NCBI GenBank assembly: GCA_944351395.1
Contig: CALVPP010000004.1
Location: 1 to 46,695 of the forward strand
From: an uncultured Bacilli bacterium
Lineage (GTDB): Bacteria > Bacillota_I > Bacilli_A > RFN20 > CAG-826
Reading direction: 5' to 3'
DNA length: 46,695 bases
The notes below the pieces were generated by a model. That model made no database searches. It was not told where the DNA came from and saw only the letters and a program-made list of their open reading frames with translations. A program made the position numbers and the translations under genes. This document shows, piece after piece, positions 25,443 to 35,622 of this stretch (position 1 is its first letter; every line of letters starts with the position of its first letter).

Positions 25443-26033
25443 TTATGATTCTATCGTCGCGTTTAATTTATCGCGAATGATATTTTTAACTTCTTCAGCA
25501 GCACGGTCGACATCGTCATTTAAAACGACGTATTGATAATTATATTTTAATCCCATTTCGCGAGTAGCCTTCGCTAATCGTTCTTCGATATTAGTTCTAC
25601 GTTCATTTTTACGAGAGTGAATTCTCTCCACTAAAGCTTCTAAGGAAGGTGGCATGATGAATATGGAGACGACGTCGTTCCCACGACACTTTGCCATCAC
25701 TTGTTTCGCCCCTTCAACTTCAATTTCTAAGATGACATTTTTACCTTCTTCACGCATCTTTTCTACTGGTCCGCGCGGCGTACCATAGTAATGACCAACA
25801 AATTCAGCCCATTCTAATAACTCATCTTCCCTGATAAGTTTTTCAAAATAATCTTTTTTTACAAAATAATAATCGACGCCATCACGTTCCAAAGGACGCG
25901 GAAGTCTAGTCGTACAAGATATAGAAAAAGCAAGATTTAAACTCTTATCTTCCATGACTTTTTTTCTAATGGTGCCTTTTCCAACTCCACTAGGTCCGCT
26001 TAGTATGATAAGTAGTCCTCTTCTCGCTTCCAT
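25443..26033 (-). CDS. gmk: Guanylate kinase
   Basis: Converts GMP or dGMP to the diphosphate with ATP. From the ATG at 26033 it has 196 residues, normal for bacteria. The P-loop is SGPSGVGKGT, followed by the GMP-binding segment TRLPRPLERDGVDYYFV and LLEWAEFVGHYYGTPR. A longer in-frame start at 26087 would run across the promoter and is rejected. It has no Shine-Dalgarno sequence; see the promoter entry. First gene of a long minus-strand run with priA. Confidence 0.95.
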   Translation of the reverse strand: MEARRGLLIILSGPSGVGKGTIRKKVMEDKSLNLAFSISCTTRLPRPLERDGVDYYFVKKDYFEKLIREDELLEWAEFVGHYYGTPRGPVEKMREEGKNVILEIEVEGAKQVMAKCRGNDVVSIFIMPPSLEALVERIHSRKNERRTNIEERLAKATREMGLKYNYQYVVLNDDVDRAAEEVKNIIRDKLNATIES

Positions 26034-26046
26034 AAATATATTGTTT

Positions 26047-26075
26047 ATATTACTCTTTCTTGTTATACAAGTCAA
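26047..26075 (-). promoter_or_regulatory. Promoter of gmk with very short leader
   Basis: TTGACT (26070-26075), 17-bp spacer, TAATAT (26047-26052) on the minus strand. The ATG begins 13 nt after the -10 box, so the leader is about 6-7 nt and lacks a Shine-Dalgarno sequence. Confidence 0.65.
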
Positions 26076-26104
26076 TCTAATATGCATTTATAACATGAAT
26101 TACA

Positions 26105-26566
26105 CTAGACGACCTCGATATAACTATCGAGTGTTTCAGTAAATTTTTCCGTAATGACGATAGCGACGTATCTTTCCATAAAAAGATAAATGTGAGGAAA
26201 GGCATCCATATAAGGAAAGACGAATGTATCTTCTCCTCCATAGCTTGTCGCTCTCACTAACGATTCTCTTTCTTCATTCGTCGGTCTCGTTACATCTACA
26301 TCATAAACATTAATACCCTTTTCTATTGCATAATTTTCTAATTCCTCTTTTGCACTGGCGCAATATGGGCAAGATTCAATGGAAAATAATATGATAGAAT
26401 TTTCTGCTTCATCTATCACCTTTTTTTCCACCTCTAAAGGTTCTAGAATGTGGATTCCTGCTTCATCACTACGGGGAATAGGGATGAGATTTTTTATCGG
26501 TCGCGGGTTACATCCTAATAGGGTTGAAATGAGACAAATTGTCAATATTATTTTTTTGCCATTCAT
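26105..26566 (-). CDS. Thioredoxin-like lipoprotein (CPYC)
   Basis: A 153-residue exported protein. The N-terminal signal ends in LLGC with the lipidated cysteine at 19, so it is anchored outside the membrane. A thioredoxin/glutaredoxin-like domain follows, with the redox motif CPYC at 66-69 after IILFSIES, and a segment with FPHIYLF where the cis-proline region is expected. Likely a thiol-disulphide protein for exported substrates; direction of the redox reaction is unknown. It lies upstream of gmk and diverges from the choline-kinase-like gene across a 26-bp gap with back-to-back -10-like boxes. Confidence 0.8.
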   Translation of the reverse strand: MNGKKIILTICLISTLLGCNPRPIKNLIPIPRSDEAGIHILEPLEVEKKVIDEAENSIILFSIESCPYCASAKEELENYAIEKGINVYDVDVTRPTNEERESLVRATSYGGEDTFVFPYMDAFPHIYLFMERYVAIVITEKFTETLDSYIEVV

Positions 26567-26575
26567 AAAATATGC

Positions 26576-26581
26576 TATAAT
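26576..26581 (+). promoter_or_regulatory. -10 box of the choline-kinase-like gene
   Basis: TATAAT 11 nt before the ATG at 26593, so the leader would be about 5 nt. The complementary strand holds TATAGC and TAGAAT at the same place, possible -10 boxes for the divergent lipoprotein gene. Confidence 0.45.
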
Positions 26582-26592
26582 TCTATCACTTA

Positions 26593-27453
26593 ATGGCGGA
26601 AATGGATACTATGCCAACGAAAGAAGAAGTAAAAAAGTTATTTATTGAATTGACGAACAAACGCATCCACTCCATCTCTCTTATTCCCGATGGTGTGGAT
26701 TTTGATTTATATAATGTTAACGATGCATACATGCTACGTTTTTTTAAGCGGGAAGATCCTTTTTATAATCCACGCAATGAAAGAGATGTCATCCGAAAAA
26801 TTGCCCCATTATCTTTATCGGAAGTCGTTCTTTATTTCGATGAAGAAAATAAAATCAAGTTGTCGCGTTTTATCCATGGCACTCATCTATATGTCGATTA
26901 TCTTTCAATAGAGCAACTGCGCTATGCTGCAAAAACTTTGAAAAAGTTACACCACGCTCACCTTCGCGTCGAAGAGACTTTTAAAAGTCTTGATAGACTT
27001 TATCAATACAAAAAGGAAGCAAAGACGAACGAAATACCGAACATCTATGAAAGGCATGTCATTCGCGATGTTTTGAATTTTTTGAAGAAAGAAGAAGATA
27101 AATTTACTTTATGCCACAACAATTTAAATAGACACAACCTTCTTTTTAAATTCGATAAAATGCTCCTCGTATCATGGCAAGATGCCGCTATGAATCATCC
27201 ATATTTTGACTTAGCAAGTTTTTTAAGTGCGAACGACATCGAGGACGAAGAAACGATAAAAAAATTCCTAACATTTTATTTTGGTAGCCAATTCAATTCT
27301 TTAAAATATCGTCGCATCATGCTCCTTTATCGCTTCGTCGATATACTCACCTTCTATTGGGCCAAAAGCATGGAAAAGAAAAGCGATGATCAAAAGTTTA
27401 ATAAAATAGCTGATGCTAAACTCAAACGTATATTGCTAACAGCAAATAAATAA
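26593..27453 (+). CDS. Choline-kinase/aminoglycoside-phosphotransferase fold protein, probably inactive
   Basis: A 286-residue cytoplasmic protein with the fold pattern of LicA-type choline and related small-molecule kinases. The recognisable part is TLCHNNLNRHNLLF (172-185) followed by LLVSWQDAAMNHPYFDLASF (191-210). Active members read HNDL-x-x-x-N and IDWE. Here the catalytic aspartate is asparagine (N177) and the metal-binding aspartate is serine (S194), while H175, N182 and the FDLA segment are kept. Phosphotransfer is therefore unlikely, although the frame is intact. Other ATGs at 26602 and 26611 are possible starts. It ends 6 nt from the convergent ppa gene. Confidence 0.75.
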   Translation: MAEMDTMPTKEEVKKLFIELTNKRIHSISLIPDGVDFDLYNVNDAYMLRFFKREDPFYNPRNERDVIRKIAPLSLSEVVLYFDEENKIKLSRFIHGTHLYVDYLSIEQLRYAAKTLKKLHHAHLRVEETFKSLDRLYQYKKEAKTNEIPNIYERHVIRDVLNFLKKEEDKFTLCHNNLNRHNLLFKFDKMLLVSWQDAAMNHPYFDLASFLSANDIEDEETIKKFLTFYFGSQFNSLKYRRIMLLYRFVDILTFYWAKSMEKKSDDQKFNKIADAKLKRILLTANK

Positions 27454-27459
27454 CGCTAA

Positions 27460-27996
27460 TTACTTATCATTAAATTTTTTATCAAAATTCTCGATTGCTT
27501 GAGCGATGATTTCTATCGCTTTTTTTGGTCCTTCAGTCTCATAGACTGCGGTCGGCTTACCTTCTAGATTTTTATAGACGGAGAAGAAATGTTCTATCTC
27601 CTCATAAATATGCTTTGGCAGATCACGAATGTGTTTATATTTTTGATAAAATGGATCATTCACGGCGACAGCGATAATTTTTTCATCACGATAACCGCTA
27701 TCGATCATGTGAAGAACGCCTATTGGAAAACAACGAACAATAGTAAGCGGAATGATAGGTTCACTGGAAATAAGCAAGACATCTAATGGGTCAAAATCTT
27801 CAGCGTAAGTATGTGGAATGAAACCATAATTATGCGGATAATGTGTTGATGTATACAAAATACGATCTAATTTTAATAGTCCCGTTTCTTTATCCATCTC
27901 ATATTTATTTTTACTTCCTTTTGAAATTTCAACGACGACATAAAAATCATCAGGCTGAATTCTTTCTTTCGGGAAAGTATGCCAAATAGTGTTCAT
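27460..27996 (-). CDS. ppa: Inorganic pyrophosphatase (family I)
   Basis: Soluble enzyme that hydrolyses pyrophosphate in the cytoplasm. It has 178 residues from the ATG at 27996, which has AGAGGTG 7 nt upstream; a GTG 9 nt earlier overlaps that site. Signature residues appear in [37 protein letters not shown] (metal-binding aspartates) and [22 protein letters not shown] at 28016-28021 gives a short leader. Its presence beside a PPi-type phosphofructokinase gene a few kilobases away is notable. Confidence 0.94.
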   Translation of the reverse strand: MNTIWHTFPKERIQPDDFYVVVEISKGSKNKYEMDKETGLLKLDRILYTSTHYPHNYGFIPHTYAEDFDPLDVLLISSEPIIPLTIVRCFPIGVLHMIDSGYRDEKIIAVAVNDPFYQKYKHIRDLPKHIYEEIEHFFSVYKNLEGKPTAVYETEGPKKAIEIIAQAIENFDKKFNDK

Positions 27997-28015
27997 AATT
28001 TTCACCTCTTATTTG

Positions 28016-28021
28016 ATTATA
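28016..28021 (-). promoter_or_regulatory. -10 box of ppa
   Basis: TATAAT on the minus strand, 19 nt before the ppa ATG. The short leader holds AGAGGTG. No good -35 at 17 bp. Confidence 0.45.
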
Positions 28022-28058
28022 TCTAAGAATGACGCTTTTTCATACAAGAAATAGGTTA

Positions 28059-28064
28059 TATAAT
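28059..28064 (+). promoter_or_regulatory. -10 box of lipoprotein gene, predicted leaderless
   Basis: TATAAT ends 6 nt before the ATG at 28071, so the transcript should start at the start codon. No Shine-Dalgarno sequence is visible. The -35 region is a poor T-rich match. Confidence 0.5.
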
Positions 28065-28070
28065 AACCAC

Positions 28071-28886
28071 ATGAAGAAATTAATTTTGGTAGTTACACTT
28101 GCTATTGCTCTTCTAGGTTGTAGCGGGACTAATACTCCCCTATATATCGAAAAGAATTTGGCACTAGAACTAAATGCAGTTGATGAAAATGATGATCTTA
28201 GTCTATTTACACGTCCTGCAGATGATGAAATGCTCATCAAATTACATGAGAGCGAACAAGATTATGTCGTCTATACTTATCAAAATAATTGTTCTGCATG
28301 CCAGATTTTTTCACCAATTTTGAAAGAATTCTTGTTAGAAAATCATTATCTTATCTACTCATACAACGTAAACGATAATGATTATTTGTCGCTCAATGAA
28401 AGATATCCATATGTCTATTCAGTTAAAACGACACCAAATTTATCTTTCTTTTACGAAGGAGAAAAAATTGGTGAATTATCTTCTTCGCGTTATAGTGATT
28501 TGAATAAATTTTCAATATCTTTTTCAAATTATGTCTACCCAAACGCAATAAGTGACACAAACAGTGTTGAAACATTATTTGAATCACTAAATAATAAAGT
28601 TAGTTACATCATTTATCTCTACGGTAATGAAGAATCATTACGATTTTACGACAAATACATTTTTAACGATTTTAAAGATGAAAAAACATTAAATATCTAT
28701 CGCTTAAATATCTCATCGATAAATGAAGAAGAAATGATTTCATTAAAAGAGAAATTTGATCTCAACGTGTTAGATAAGGAAATATATTACGAAATAGATG
28801 AAAACCAAAAAGGTATTATCGACCCAACTTCTTCTACTTACATAGAAGAATACAAAGCACTAGTGTCATCGCTTAGCGTTCATTAA
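28071..28886 (+). CDS. Thioredoxin-fold lipoprotein (CSAC)
   Basis: A 271-residue exported lipoprotein: MKKL, a hydrophobic stretch, LLGC with the lipidated cysteine at 17. A thioredoxin-like region follows, with VYTYQNNCSACQIFSPILKEF, the CxxC pair at 74-77, and a segment with TTPNLSFFYEG that fits the cis-proline loop. The C-terminal half may be a second, cysteine-poor thioredoxin-like repeat (KVSYIIYLYGNEESLRFYDKY). Similar in kind to the lipoprotein at 26105-26566 but longer and not a close copy. An upstream in-frame ATG at 28029 is rejected because the signal peptide begins at 28071. Its 3' end overlaps atpC by 21 nt on the other strand. Confidence 0.8.
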   Translation: MKKLILVVTLAIALLGCSGTNTPLYIEKNLALELNAVDENDDLSLFTRPADDEMLIKLHESEQDYVVYTYQNNCSACQIFSPILKEFLLENHYLIYSYNVNDNDYLSLNERYPYVYSVKTTPNLSFFYEGEKIGELSSSRYSDLNKFSISFSNYVYPNAISDTNSVETLFESLNNKVSYIIYLYGNEESLRFYDKYIFNDFKDEKTLNIYRLNISSINEEEMISLKEKFDLNVLDKEIYYEIDENQKGIIDPTSSTYIEEYKALVSSLSVH

Positions 28887-29285
28887 ATTAGTTTTAGCGA
28901 GTAAATTTAATCTATTTTCATTTTTTAAAATGGTGAGCTTTGTTTTTTCGATTTGCACTGGGTCGTCACTCTCTTCAATCGTTTGTCTAGCATGTTCAAT
29001 AGCCTGTCTTGCCCTTTTTTCATCTATATCGTCCACACTTTCTATTTGCGAAAGTAATAAAATTACGCTATTTTGATCAGCCTTCAAAAAACCATCACTT
29101 GTAGCAAAATATTGTTTTTTAGCATCGTCTACTATTTCTAAAGAAGAGACTTCTACTTTCGTAACGATAGGCATATGGCCATGGAGAAGACCTAGATGCC
29201 CATTCATCGTCTTAATGTTAACCATGTCGACATCTTTTTCTAAATATATCCCATCGGGTGTAATGATCGTAAGTTTCGTCTTCAT
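28866..29285 (-). CDS. atpC: ATP synthase F1 epsilon subunit
   Basis: Central-stalk subunit that couples rotation and can inhibit ATP hydrolysis. It has 139 residues. The N-terminal beta-barrel reads LTIITPDGIYLEKDVDMVNIKTMNGHLGLLHGHMPIVT, matching the family; the C-terminal part is the helical hairpin (DEKRARQAIEHARQTI). Last gene of the atp operon, 11 nt after atpD. Its end overlaps a convergent lipoprotein gene by 21 nt, so the operon terminator must lie inside that neighbour or be absent. Confidence 0.94.
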   Translation of the reverse strand: MKTKLTIITPDGIYLEKDVDMVNIKTMNGHLGLLHGHMPIVTKVEVSSLEIVDDAKKQYFATSDGFLKADQNSVILLLSQIESVDDIDEKRARQAIEHARQTIEESDDPVQIEKTKLTILKNENRLNLLAKTNLMNAKR

Positions 29286-29296
29286 AGTTCATACAC

Positions 29297-30709
<1,413 letters not shown>

Positions 30710-30713
30710 TCAC

Positions 30714-31565
30714 TTATAATAATGCACTTGTAATTTCGTTAATTTCTTCAGTAATATTGCCTTGCCTCACTCTCGCTCTTTCCATGAGCAAATTGTCGAT
30801 AATTTCTTGGGCGTTATTAGTCGCGTTTTCCATTTGGTTTCGCTTGCTCGCTTGTTCACTAACACGAGACTCGATATATTTTCCGTATATTGAAGCGCTT
30901 AAAACGTGTGGAATAAGCGCATTTACTATAGCCTCGATGTTAGGTTCGATGAGTAAGTTAGTATTGTTGGTGATAATATCTTCTTTATCTTTAAAATATG
31001 GCAAAAGGTATTTTGCTTTAGGAATAAAAACCAAAGGATTTTTATAGTGCATATAAATTAATTCTATCGAGCCATAAGTTTCGTTTTTATAAAGACGCAA
31101 TATTCGTTCTAAAATAGCTTCTAACCTAGAACCAATGCTAAGTTCTGATTGAGAAAAGACTATTTTATTAGGAATGCTCTGCCTCTGAAGCGCAACATTA
31201 GCCATCTTTCTATTACCGATGACATATAATTCGTCGCCTTCTTTAATCTTAGTTTTAAGAAAATTTGCAATCGCATAATCGAACGAAGAAGACATGGAGA
31301 CACTAGAAAAAATAACGATGAATAGTTTCTTCATGTCGTCGTGTTTTCTATAAAGATATGGATAATCATGATCTTCTAAATATCTAGAAAAAATGTCATT
31401 CCCTAAATCTAAATAAGTATTATAAAAAATACGAGATTCTTGCATTTTCAAACGATATTTTCTTAAGTTAGACGTCGCGATAAGCATCATCGCATTCGTA
31501 AGTTTCTTCGTCGAAGAAATTGAACGTACTCGTCTTTGAATGTCTTGTACGTTTAAAGCGCTCAT
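30714..31565 (-). CDS. atpG: ATP synthase F1 gamma subunit
   Basis: Rotor shaft subunit. It has 283 residues. The N-terminal helix ([20 protein letters not shown]) and C-terminal helix ([19 protein letters not shown]) form the coiled-coil axle and match the family well. The middle part is less conserved. The start overlaps the atpA stop by 4 nt. Confidence 0.95.
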   Translation of the reverse strand: MSALNVQDIQRRVRSISSTKKLTNAMMLIATSNLRKYRLKMQESRIFYNTYLDLGNDIFSRYLEDHDYPYLYRKHDDMKKLFIVIFSSVSMSSSFDYAIANFLKTKIKEGDELYVIGNRKMANVALQRQSIPNKIVFSQSELSIGSRLEAILERILRLYKNETYGSIELIYMHYKNPLVFIPKAKYLLPYFKDKEDIITNNTNLLIEPNIEAIVNALIPHVLSASIYGKYIESRVSEQASKRNQMENATNNAQEIIDNLLMERARVRQGNITEEINEITSALL

Positions 31566-33088
31566 ACGAGAATTTCCTCACCTCGGAAAACAACTTCCTT
31601 ATAGTCACTTATTGCATCCATCATGTTTTGTTTTAATGCATCACTAATTTCTTTTTTATCTTTCAATTCTTCAAGAATATGCGGATAAAAATTGTGTACA
31701 TATTCATATAGTCCATCAAGAAATGGGGTAACATCTTTCATATCTAAACTATCTAAAAAGCCGTTATTTACCGCAAATAATTCAAGTATTTGTCTTTCCA
31801 TCGCAAAGGGAAAGTATTGATCTTGTTTGAACAACTCCATGAGTACATCACCATGTTTCAATATGGCTTTTGTATGAGGATCTAAATCGCTACCGAATCG
31901 TGAAAAATCTTTGAGTTCATGATAATTAGCTAAACTTATCTTTAAAGATGAGGCGACTTGTTTCATCGCTCTTGTTTGTGCACTACCACCAACACGAGAA
32001 ACCGATAGACCGCTATCAATCGCTGGTCTAAATCCTTCATTAAAAAGATTAGATAATAGGAATATCTGGCCATCAGTAATTGATATGACGTTTGTAGGAA
32101 TGTAAGCACTTATATCACCAGCTTGTGTTTCGATGATAGGTAGAGCGGTGAGCGTGCCACCACCAAACTGTTTAGAAAGTTTACCTGCTCTTTCGAGAAG
32201 TCTTGAATGAAGATAAAAAACATCACCTGGATAGGCTTCTCTACCTGGTGGACGTTTGAGTAGTAAAGATAATGTGCGATAACTAACAGCGTGTTTGCTT
32301 AAATCATCGTAGACTATTAATACATCTTTTCCATTTTCTAGCCATTCTTCAGCAATAGCTGTAGCACTATACGGTGCAATGTATTGCATGGCAGCGTTTT
32401 CTGAAGCACTCGCTGAGACGACGACCGTATAGTTTAAAGCGTTCGAAAATTTCAACTTTTCGACGATATTAGCAACAGTTGATTGTTTTTGCCCAATTGC
32501 GACGTAAACGCAAAAGACATTCTTATCACGTTGATTGATAATCGTATCAATAGCAATTGCGGTTTTGCCTGTTTGTCTATCACCGATGATGAGTTCTCTT
32601 TGTCCTTTACCGATGGGAATCATTGCATCGATTGCTTTGATGCCAGTCTCTAATGGTTCATTTATCGATGAACGCATCATGACACCAGGAGCAATGCGCT
32701 CGATTGTTCTTCTCTTAGAGAAACGAATTTCTCCTTTGCCATCAATCGGTCTTCCTAATGCATCTACTACTCTCCCTAAAAAATTATCACCAACGCCTAC
32801 TTCGATAAGTCGTCCTGTCCTCTTTACTTTATCGCCTTCCTTAATTGTCAAATCATCGCCTAAAACGACGATACCAACATATTCTTCTTGTAAATTTAAA
32901 ACTAGACCATAACTGCCATTTTCGAAGGAAACTAACTCATTTAACATGACATCATCTAAACCATAGACTAAGGCGATGCCATCTCCAACACTTAAAACCA
33001 TACCGACGTCTTCGTTATGGATGACATTTTCATGCTCTTTTATTTGTTCTCTTATGAGAGCGCTGATTTCATTCACGTCAACTTTCAT
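31562..33088 (-). CDS. atpA: ATP synthase F1 alpha subunit
   Basis: Non-catalytic nucleotide-binding subunit alternating with beta in the F1 head. It has 508 residues. P-loop GDRQTGKT, then [32 protein letters not shown], and the visual arginine region in [13 protein letters not shown]. Overlaps atpH by 11 nt. Complete and ordinary. Confidence 0.98.
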   Translation of the reverse strand: MKVDVNEISALIREQIKEHENVIHNEDVGMVLSVGDGIALVYGLDDVMLNELVSFENGSYGLVLNLQEEYVGIVVLGDDLTIKEGDKVKRTGRLIEVGVGDNFLGRVVDALGRPIDGKGEIRFSKRRTIERIAPGVMMRSSINEPLETGIKAIDAMIPIGKGQRELIIGDRQTGKTAIAIDTIINQRDKNVFCVYVAIGQKQSTVANIVEKLKFSNALNYTVVVSASASENAAMQYIAPYSATAIAEEWLENGKDVLIVYDDLSKHAVSYRTLSLLLKRPPGREAYPGDVFYLHSRLLERAGKLSKQFGGGTLTALPIIETQAGDISAYIPTNVISITDGQIFLLSNLFNEGFRPAIDSGLSVSRVGGSAQTRAMKQVASSLKISLANYHELKDFSRFGSDLDPHTKAILKHGDVLMELFKQDQYFPFAMERQILELFAVNNGFLDSLDMKDVTPFLDGLYEYVHNFYPHILEELKDKKEISDALKQNMMDAISDYKEVVFRGEEILV

Positions 33089-33632
33089 GGTTTTTTCCTC
33101 CTTGGACTAATTTATTTTTCATTTCATCTAATTGTGTTTTTAAAGACATATCCAATACTTTGTCCCCGACAACTATTTTAAAACCACCTATGAGACGGGC
33201 ATCGATTCTATTTTGTAAAGAGACTTGGTAGCCTGTTTTTTGGAGTACGAAACGATTAAACTTTTTCATCGTACCTTCATCTAAAAGGCGTGTTGAGAAA
33301 ACAAATCCTTCTCTAATTCCTAAATTGAGGTGAGCCTGATGGATGAAATCATCTAAAACATAGACAAATTTATTTGCACGTCCGTTTTTTGTCACGAGCT
33401 TTAACAAATTGATGAGAGGTTTTGAACGATAACTATTAAATGTTTTATCGATCAACTCGCATTTTTTCTCATTTGATAAATGATAAGAAGCTAAAAGTCT
33501 TAAATAATTTGGTTCTTCTAAAAGAGCATGTCTCATATCTTTTGCCTCATTTAGATATGATTCCAAATCATTTTCCTCTTTTGCGACACTAAGCAGAGCA
33601 ATCGCATATTTTGTACTCGCTTCATCTATCAT
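33078..33632 (-). CDS. atpH: ATP synthase F1 delta subunit
   Basis: Peripheral-stalk subunit joining F1 to the b dimer. It has 184 residues. The N-terminal helical domain ([20 protein letters not shown]) and the C-terminal segment [21 protein letters not shown] are typical. Overlaps atpF by 4 nt and atpA by 11 nt. Confidence 0.94.
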   Translation of the reverse strand: MIDEASTKYAIALLSVAKEENDLESYLNEAKDMRHALLEEPNYLRLLASYHLSNEKKCELIDKTFNSYRSKPLINLLKLVTKNGRANKFVYVLDDFIHQAHLNLGIREGFVFSTRLLDEGTMKKFNRFVLQKTGYQVSLQNRIDARLIGGFKIVVGDKVLDMSLKTQLDEMKNKLVQGGKNHES

Positions 33633-34177
33633 TTGTCATCATCCCCAAGCAAACTATTGATGATTCTATCATCATCTTCCCTTTTCACTTCACGCTCCAA
33701 AATTTTTTCCGACATGAGATAAGCAATTTCCACTGCATCTTTTTTAATTTCTTCTTTTGCTAATTGTTTAGCTTTTTCAATATCAGCATCCGCTTGTTTT
33801 TTCTTCGCTTTTAAAACCTCTTCGGTATCATTCAAAATAACTTCACTTTGTTTTTTAGCTTCTTTTTTAGCATTAGAAATAATTTTATCTGCTTCAGCGT
33901 AACTATTTTTAATGTTTTGCGACGCTTCAGCATTTTTATTCTTTGCATCAAAAAGTTGTTCATCAGCGTCTTTAATCGTCTTTTCGATGTGTTCTTTTCG
34001 TTTGTTGAGCATCTTCTTTACGGGCTTATAAATGAGAAATGTAACAACGATGATAAGGACGATAAAGGCAATGAATTGAACGAGAAACGACCATAAGTCA
34101 GGAATGAGTTTTCCGATGATATCATCCCCGCTGACAGGCACATCACTAGAAAAGAATATTAAGTGAACGAAATACAA
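33629..34177 (-). CDS. atpF: ATP synthase Fo b subunit, TTG start
   Basis: Peripheral-stalk subunit: one N-terminal membrane helix (WSFLVQFIAFIVLIIVVTFL) then a long charged coiled coil rich in Lys, Glu and Ala. It has 182 residues. The start codon is TTG (34175-34177), supported by a strong GGGAGG 7 nt upstream; no ATG lies close by. Stop overlaps the atpH start. A rare start in a complex subunit could lower its yield relative to its neighbours. Confidence 0.93.
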   Translation of the reverse strand: MYFVHLIFFSSDVPVSGDDIIGKLIPDLWSFLVQFIAFIVLIIVVTFLIYKPVKKMLNKRKEHIEKTIKDADEQLFDAKNKNAEASQNIKNSYAEADKIISNAKKEAKKQSEVILNDTEEVLKAKKKQADADIEKAKQLAKEEIKKDAVEIAYLMSEKILEREVKREDDDRIINSLLGDDDK

Positions 34178-34195
34178 ACGAATACCTCCCTAATG

Positions 34196-34411
34196 TTAGA
34201 TGAATAAGATAAGAATGGCGATGACGAGAGCGTAAATAGCTGTCGTCTCTGATAGAGCACAGCCAAGAATCATCGTCGTACGAATTTTCGAATACGCTTC
34301 TGGATTGCGAGCGACTCCATCGACTGAACGCATACAAATGATACCATCAGCGACAGCAGATACAGCACCAGCTAAAATAGCAATGGCTGCGGCGATGTAA
34401 CGTAATTCCAT
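34196..34411 (-). CDS. atpE: ATP synthase Fo c subunit with two membrane carboxylates
   Basis: Rotor-ring subunit, 71 residues, two helices with the polar loop VARNPEA. The ion-binding glutamate is E55 in ALSETTAIYALVI, followed by T56, T57 and Y60, the pattern of Na+-binding rings (E65-S66-T67-Y70 in Ilyobacter tartaricus). The position matching Ilyobacter Q32, 33 residues before the glutamate, is aspartate D22. A two-carboxylate site (E32/E65) is known from the Na+-driven Fusobacterium ring. Helix 1 has G-V-A-A where most rings have a GxGxGxG run. Na+ coupling is inferred. A strong AAAGGAGG lies in the last codons of atpB. Confidence 0.93.
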   Translation of the reverse strand: MELRYIAAAIAILAGAVSAVADGIICMRSVDGVARNPEAYSKIRTTMILGCALSETTAIYALVIAILILFI

Positions 34412-35170
34412 TTAGATTGGCCTCCTTTCTTTATAATTTGTTAATGCTAATTCTTGTGCTAAATCATCATCTGGTTGTTCTTGTGCGATAAAAATTAATG
34501 ACAAAAAGACGAAGACAATAATTTGTATAAAACCAGCAAAAACATCGAAGTAAAGATGTAATACTGGTGTAATGATTGGAGCGATAAAAAGGGTGTTTAC
34601 GCCAGCAGGAAGACTAGAAAATATAAGCGCGCTCAAATGTTCTAGTGCCCAATAGACGAGAGATAAGACGATGTAACCAGAAAGAGCGTTACCGAATAAA
34701 CGGAAAGCAAAAGATAAAATTGGTGACCACATCGAGATGAGATTTACCGGCAAAAACACCGGCAAAGGGTCGATGAATCGTTTAAAATATTTCCATCTAT
34801 TGTAACGCATCGCTGTGAAATGAATAAGAGCGAACGTGCATAATGCGAGAGTAAGCGGAATAGCCATGTTCGTCACAGGAGCAGGTAAACCAGTCATGCC
34901 CAAGAAGAAACATAGACCAAGATAAACTGCTACGCTTACGACATATGCTCCTAAATTCTGATTTCTCGTCCCGCAGAAACTCTTAACTAAGTCATCTGCC
35001 TTTCTCACACCTAATTCAGCGATGAGCAATATACCTTTAGGTGCTTTCAATGGATCTTGCTTTCTAGCTAAGAAAAAGATGACGATAGCGAATAGGATAA
35101 TAAGTCCGATAGCAATTAAAGAGACGATGACCTCGCCTGGCATGTTAAATTCAAAAAAGTGATCAAACAT
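34412..35170 (-). CDS. atpB: ATP synthase Fo a subunit
   Basis: Membrane stator subunit carrying the ion half-channels. It has 252 residues with several membrane helices. The essential arginine is in LSFAFRLFGNALSG, and the C-terminal helices (FAGFIQIIVFVFLSLIFI) match the family. It overlaps atpI by 8 nt and abuts atpE directly. Confidence 0.95.
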   Translation of the reverse strand: MFDHFFEFNMPGEVIVSLIAIGLIILFAIVIFFLARKQDPLKAPKGILLIAELGVRKADDLVKSFCGTRNQNLGAYVVSVAVYLGLCFFLGMTGLPAPVTNMAIPLTLALCTFALIHFTAMRYNRWKYFKRFIDPLPVFLPVNLISMWSPILSFAFRLFGNALSGYIVLSLVYWALEHLSALIFSSLPAGVNTLFIAPIITPVLHLYFDVFAGFIQIIVFVFLSLIFIAQEQPDDDLAQELALTNYKERRPI

Positions 35171-35567
35171 GTTCGCTACCTTCTTTCAAAAAATAAGTAA
35201 AAAGTATGAACACTAAATGTATGAATAAGTAACCTCCGAGCACGAAGAAAAAGTTGATAAATTCAAAAGAAAAATAAAACGTTCCAAAAGCACCAATTAA
35301 TAATCCACCAGCGTAAATAATAAGACGCATAAATAGAAACATCACTCCAAAATAAGAGTGTTTTCTAGCAAGAGTCATGCTCGCACTAAGTTCACTAAAA
35401 AATAGTGCAATTGAACTAAAAATGATACCAACTAGCCAACCTAGGGCATAACTCATATTTCCTGTAAAGAAAAAAGGGATAAAACATAAAAATATGACAA
35501 TTCCTAACAACGATGCTAGAAATGTACGATATTTGAAATGAATCAATTTTAAAAAGGCGGCTTTCAT
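35163..35567 (-). CDS. atpI: AtpI-like membrane protein at head of ATP synthase operon
   Basis: A 134-residue protein with four predicted membrane helices (near 14-34, 37-57, 70-92 and 97-125), in the atpI position before atpB. AtpI proteins help assemble the c ring or move Mg2+; sequence similarity here is weak, so the call leans on position and topology. ATG 35567 is chosen. A GTG at 35585 is in frame but overlaps the best -10 box. It overlaps atpB by 8 nt. Confidence 0.7.
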   Translation of the reverse strand: MKAAFLKLIHFKYRTFLASLLGIVIFLCFIPFFFTGNMSYALGWLVGIIFSSIALFFSELSASMTLARKHSYFGVMFLFMRLIIYAGGLLIGAFGTFYFSFEFINFFFVLGGYLFIHLVFILFTYFLKEGSEHV

Positions 35568-35573
35568 ATATAT

Positions 35574-35582
35574 ATGATAGCA
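35574..35582 (-). promoter_or_regulatory. Candidate extended -10 of the atp operon
   Basis: On the minus strand TGCTATCAT ends 6 nt before the atpI ATG, which would make the operon mRNA leaderless. A second TATAAT lies about 35 nt further upstream and could give a longer leader with AAGGTG, but that site is 15 nt from the ATG. Which is used cannot be decided from sequence. Confidence 0.4.
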
Positions 35583-35622
35583 CACCTTTTACTGATAAAA
35601 AACAATTATAGGAGTTTAATTT

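Noticed and set aside
32535-32912. Plus-strand reading frames opposite atpA and other large genes
   Set aside because: They mirror well-conserved genes on the minus strand and show no recognisable protein features or ribosome-binding sites.
34146-34337. Arginine- and serine-rich frame overlapping atpE
   Set aside because: It lies in another frame of the clear c subunit gene and has a composition typical of shadow frames.
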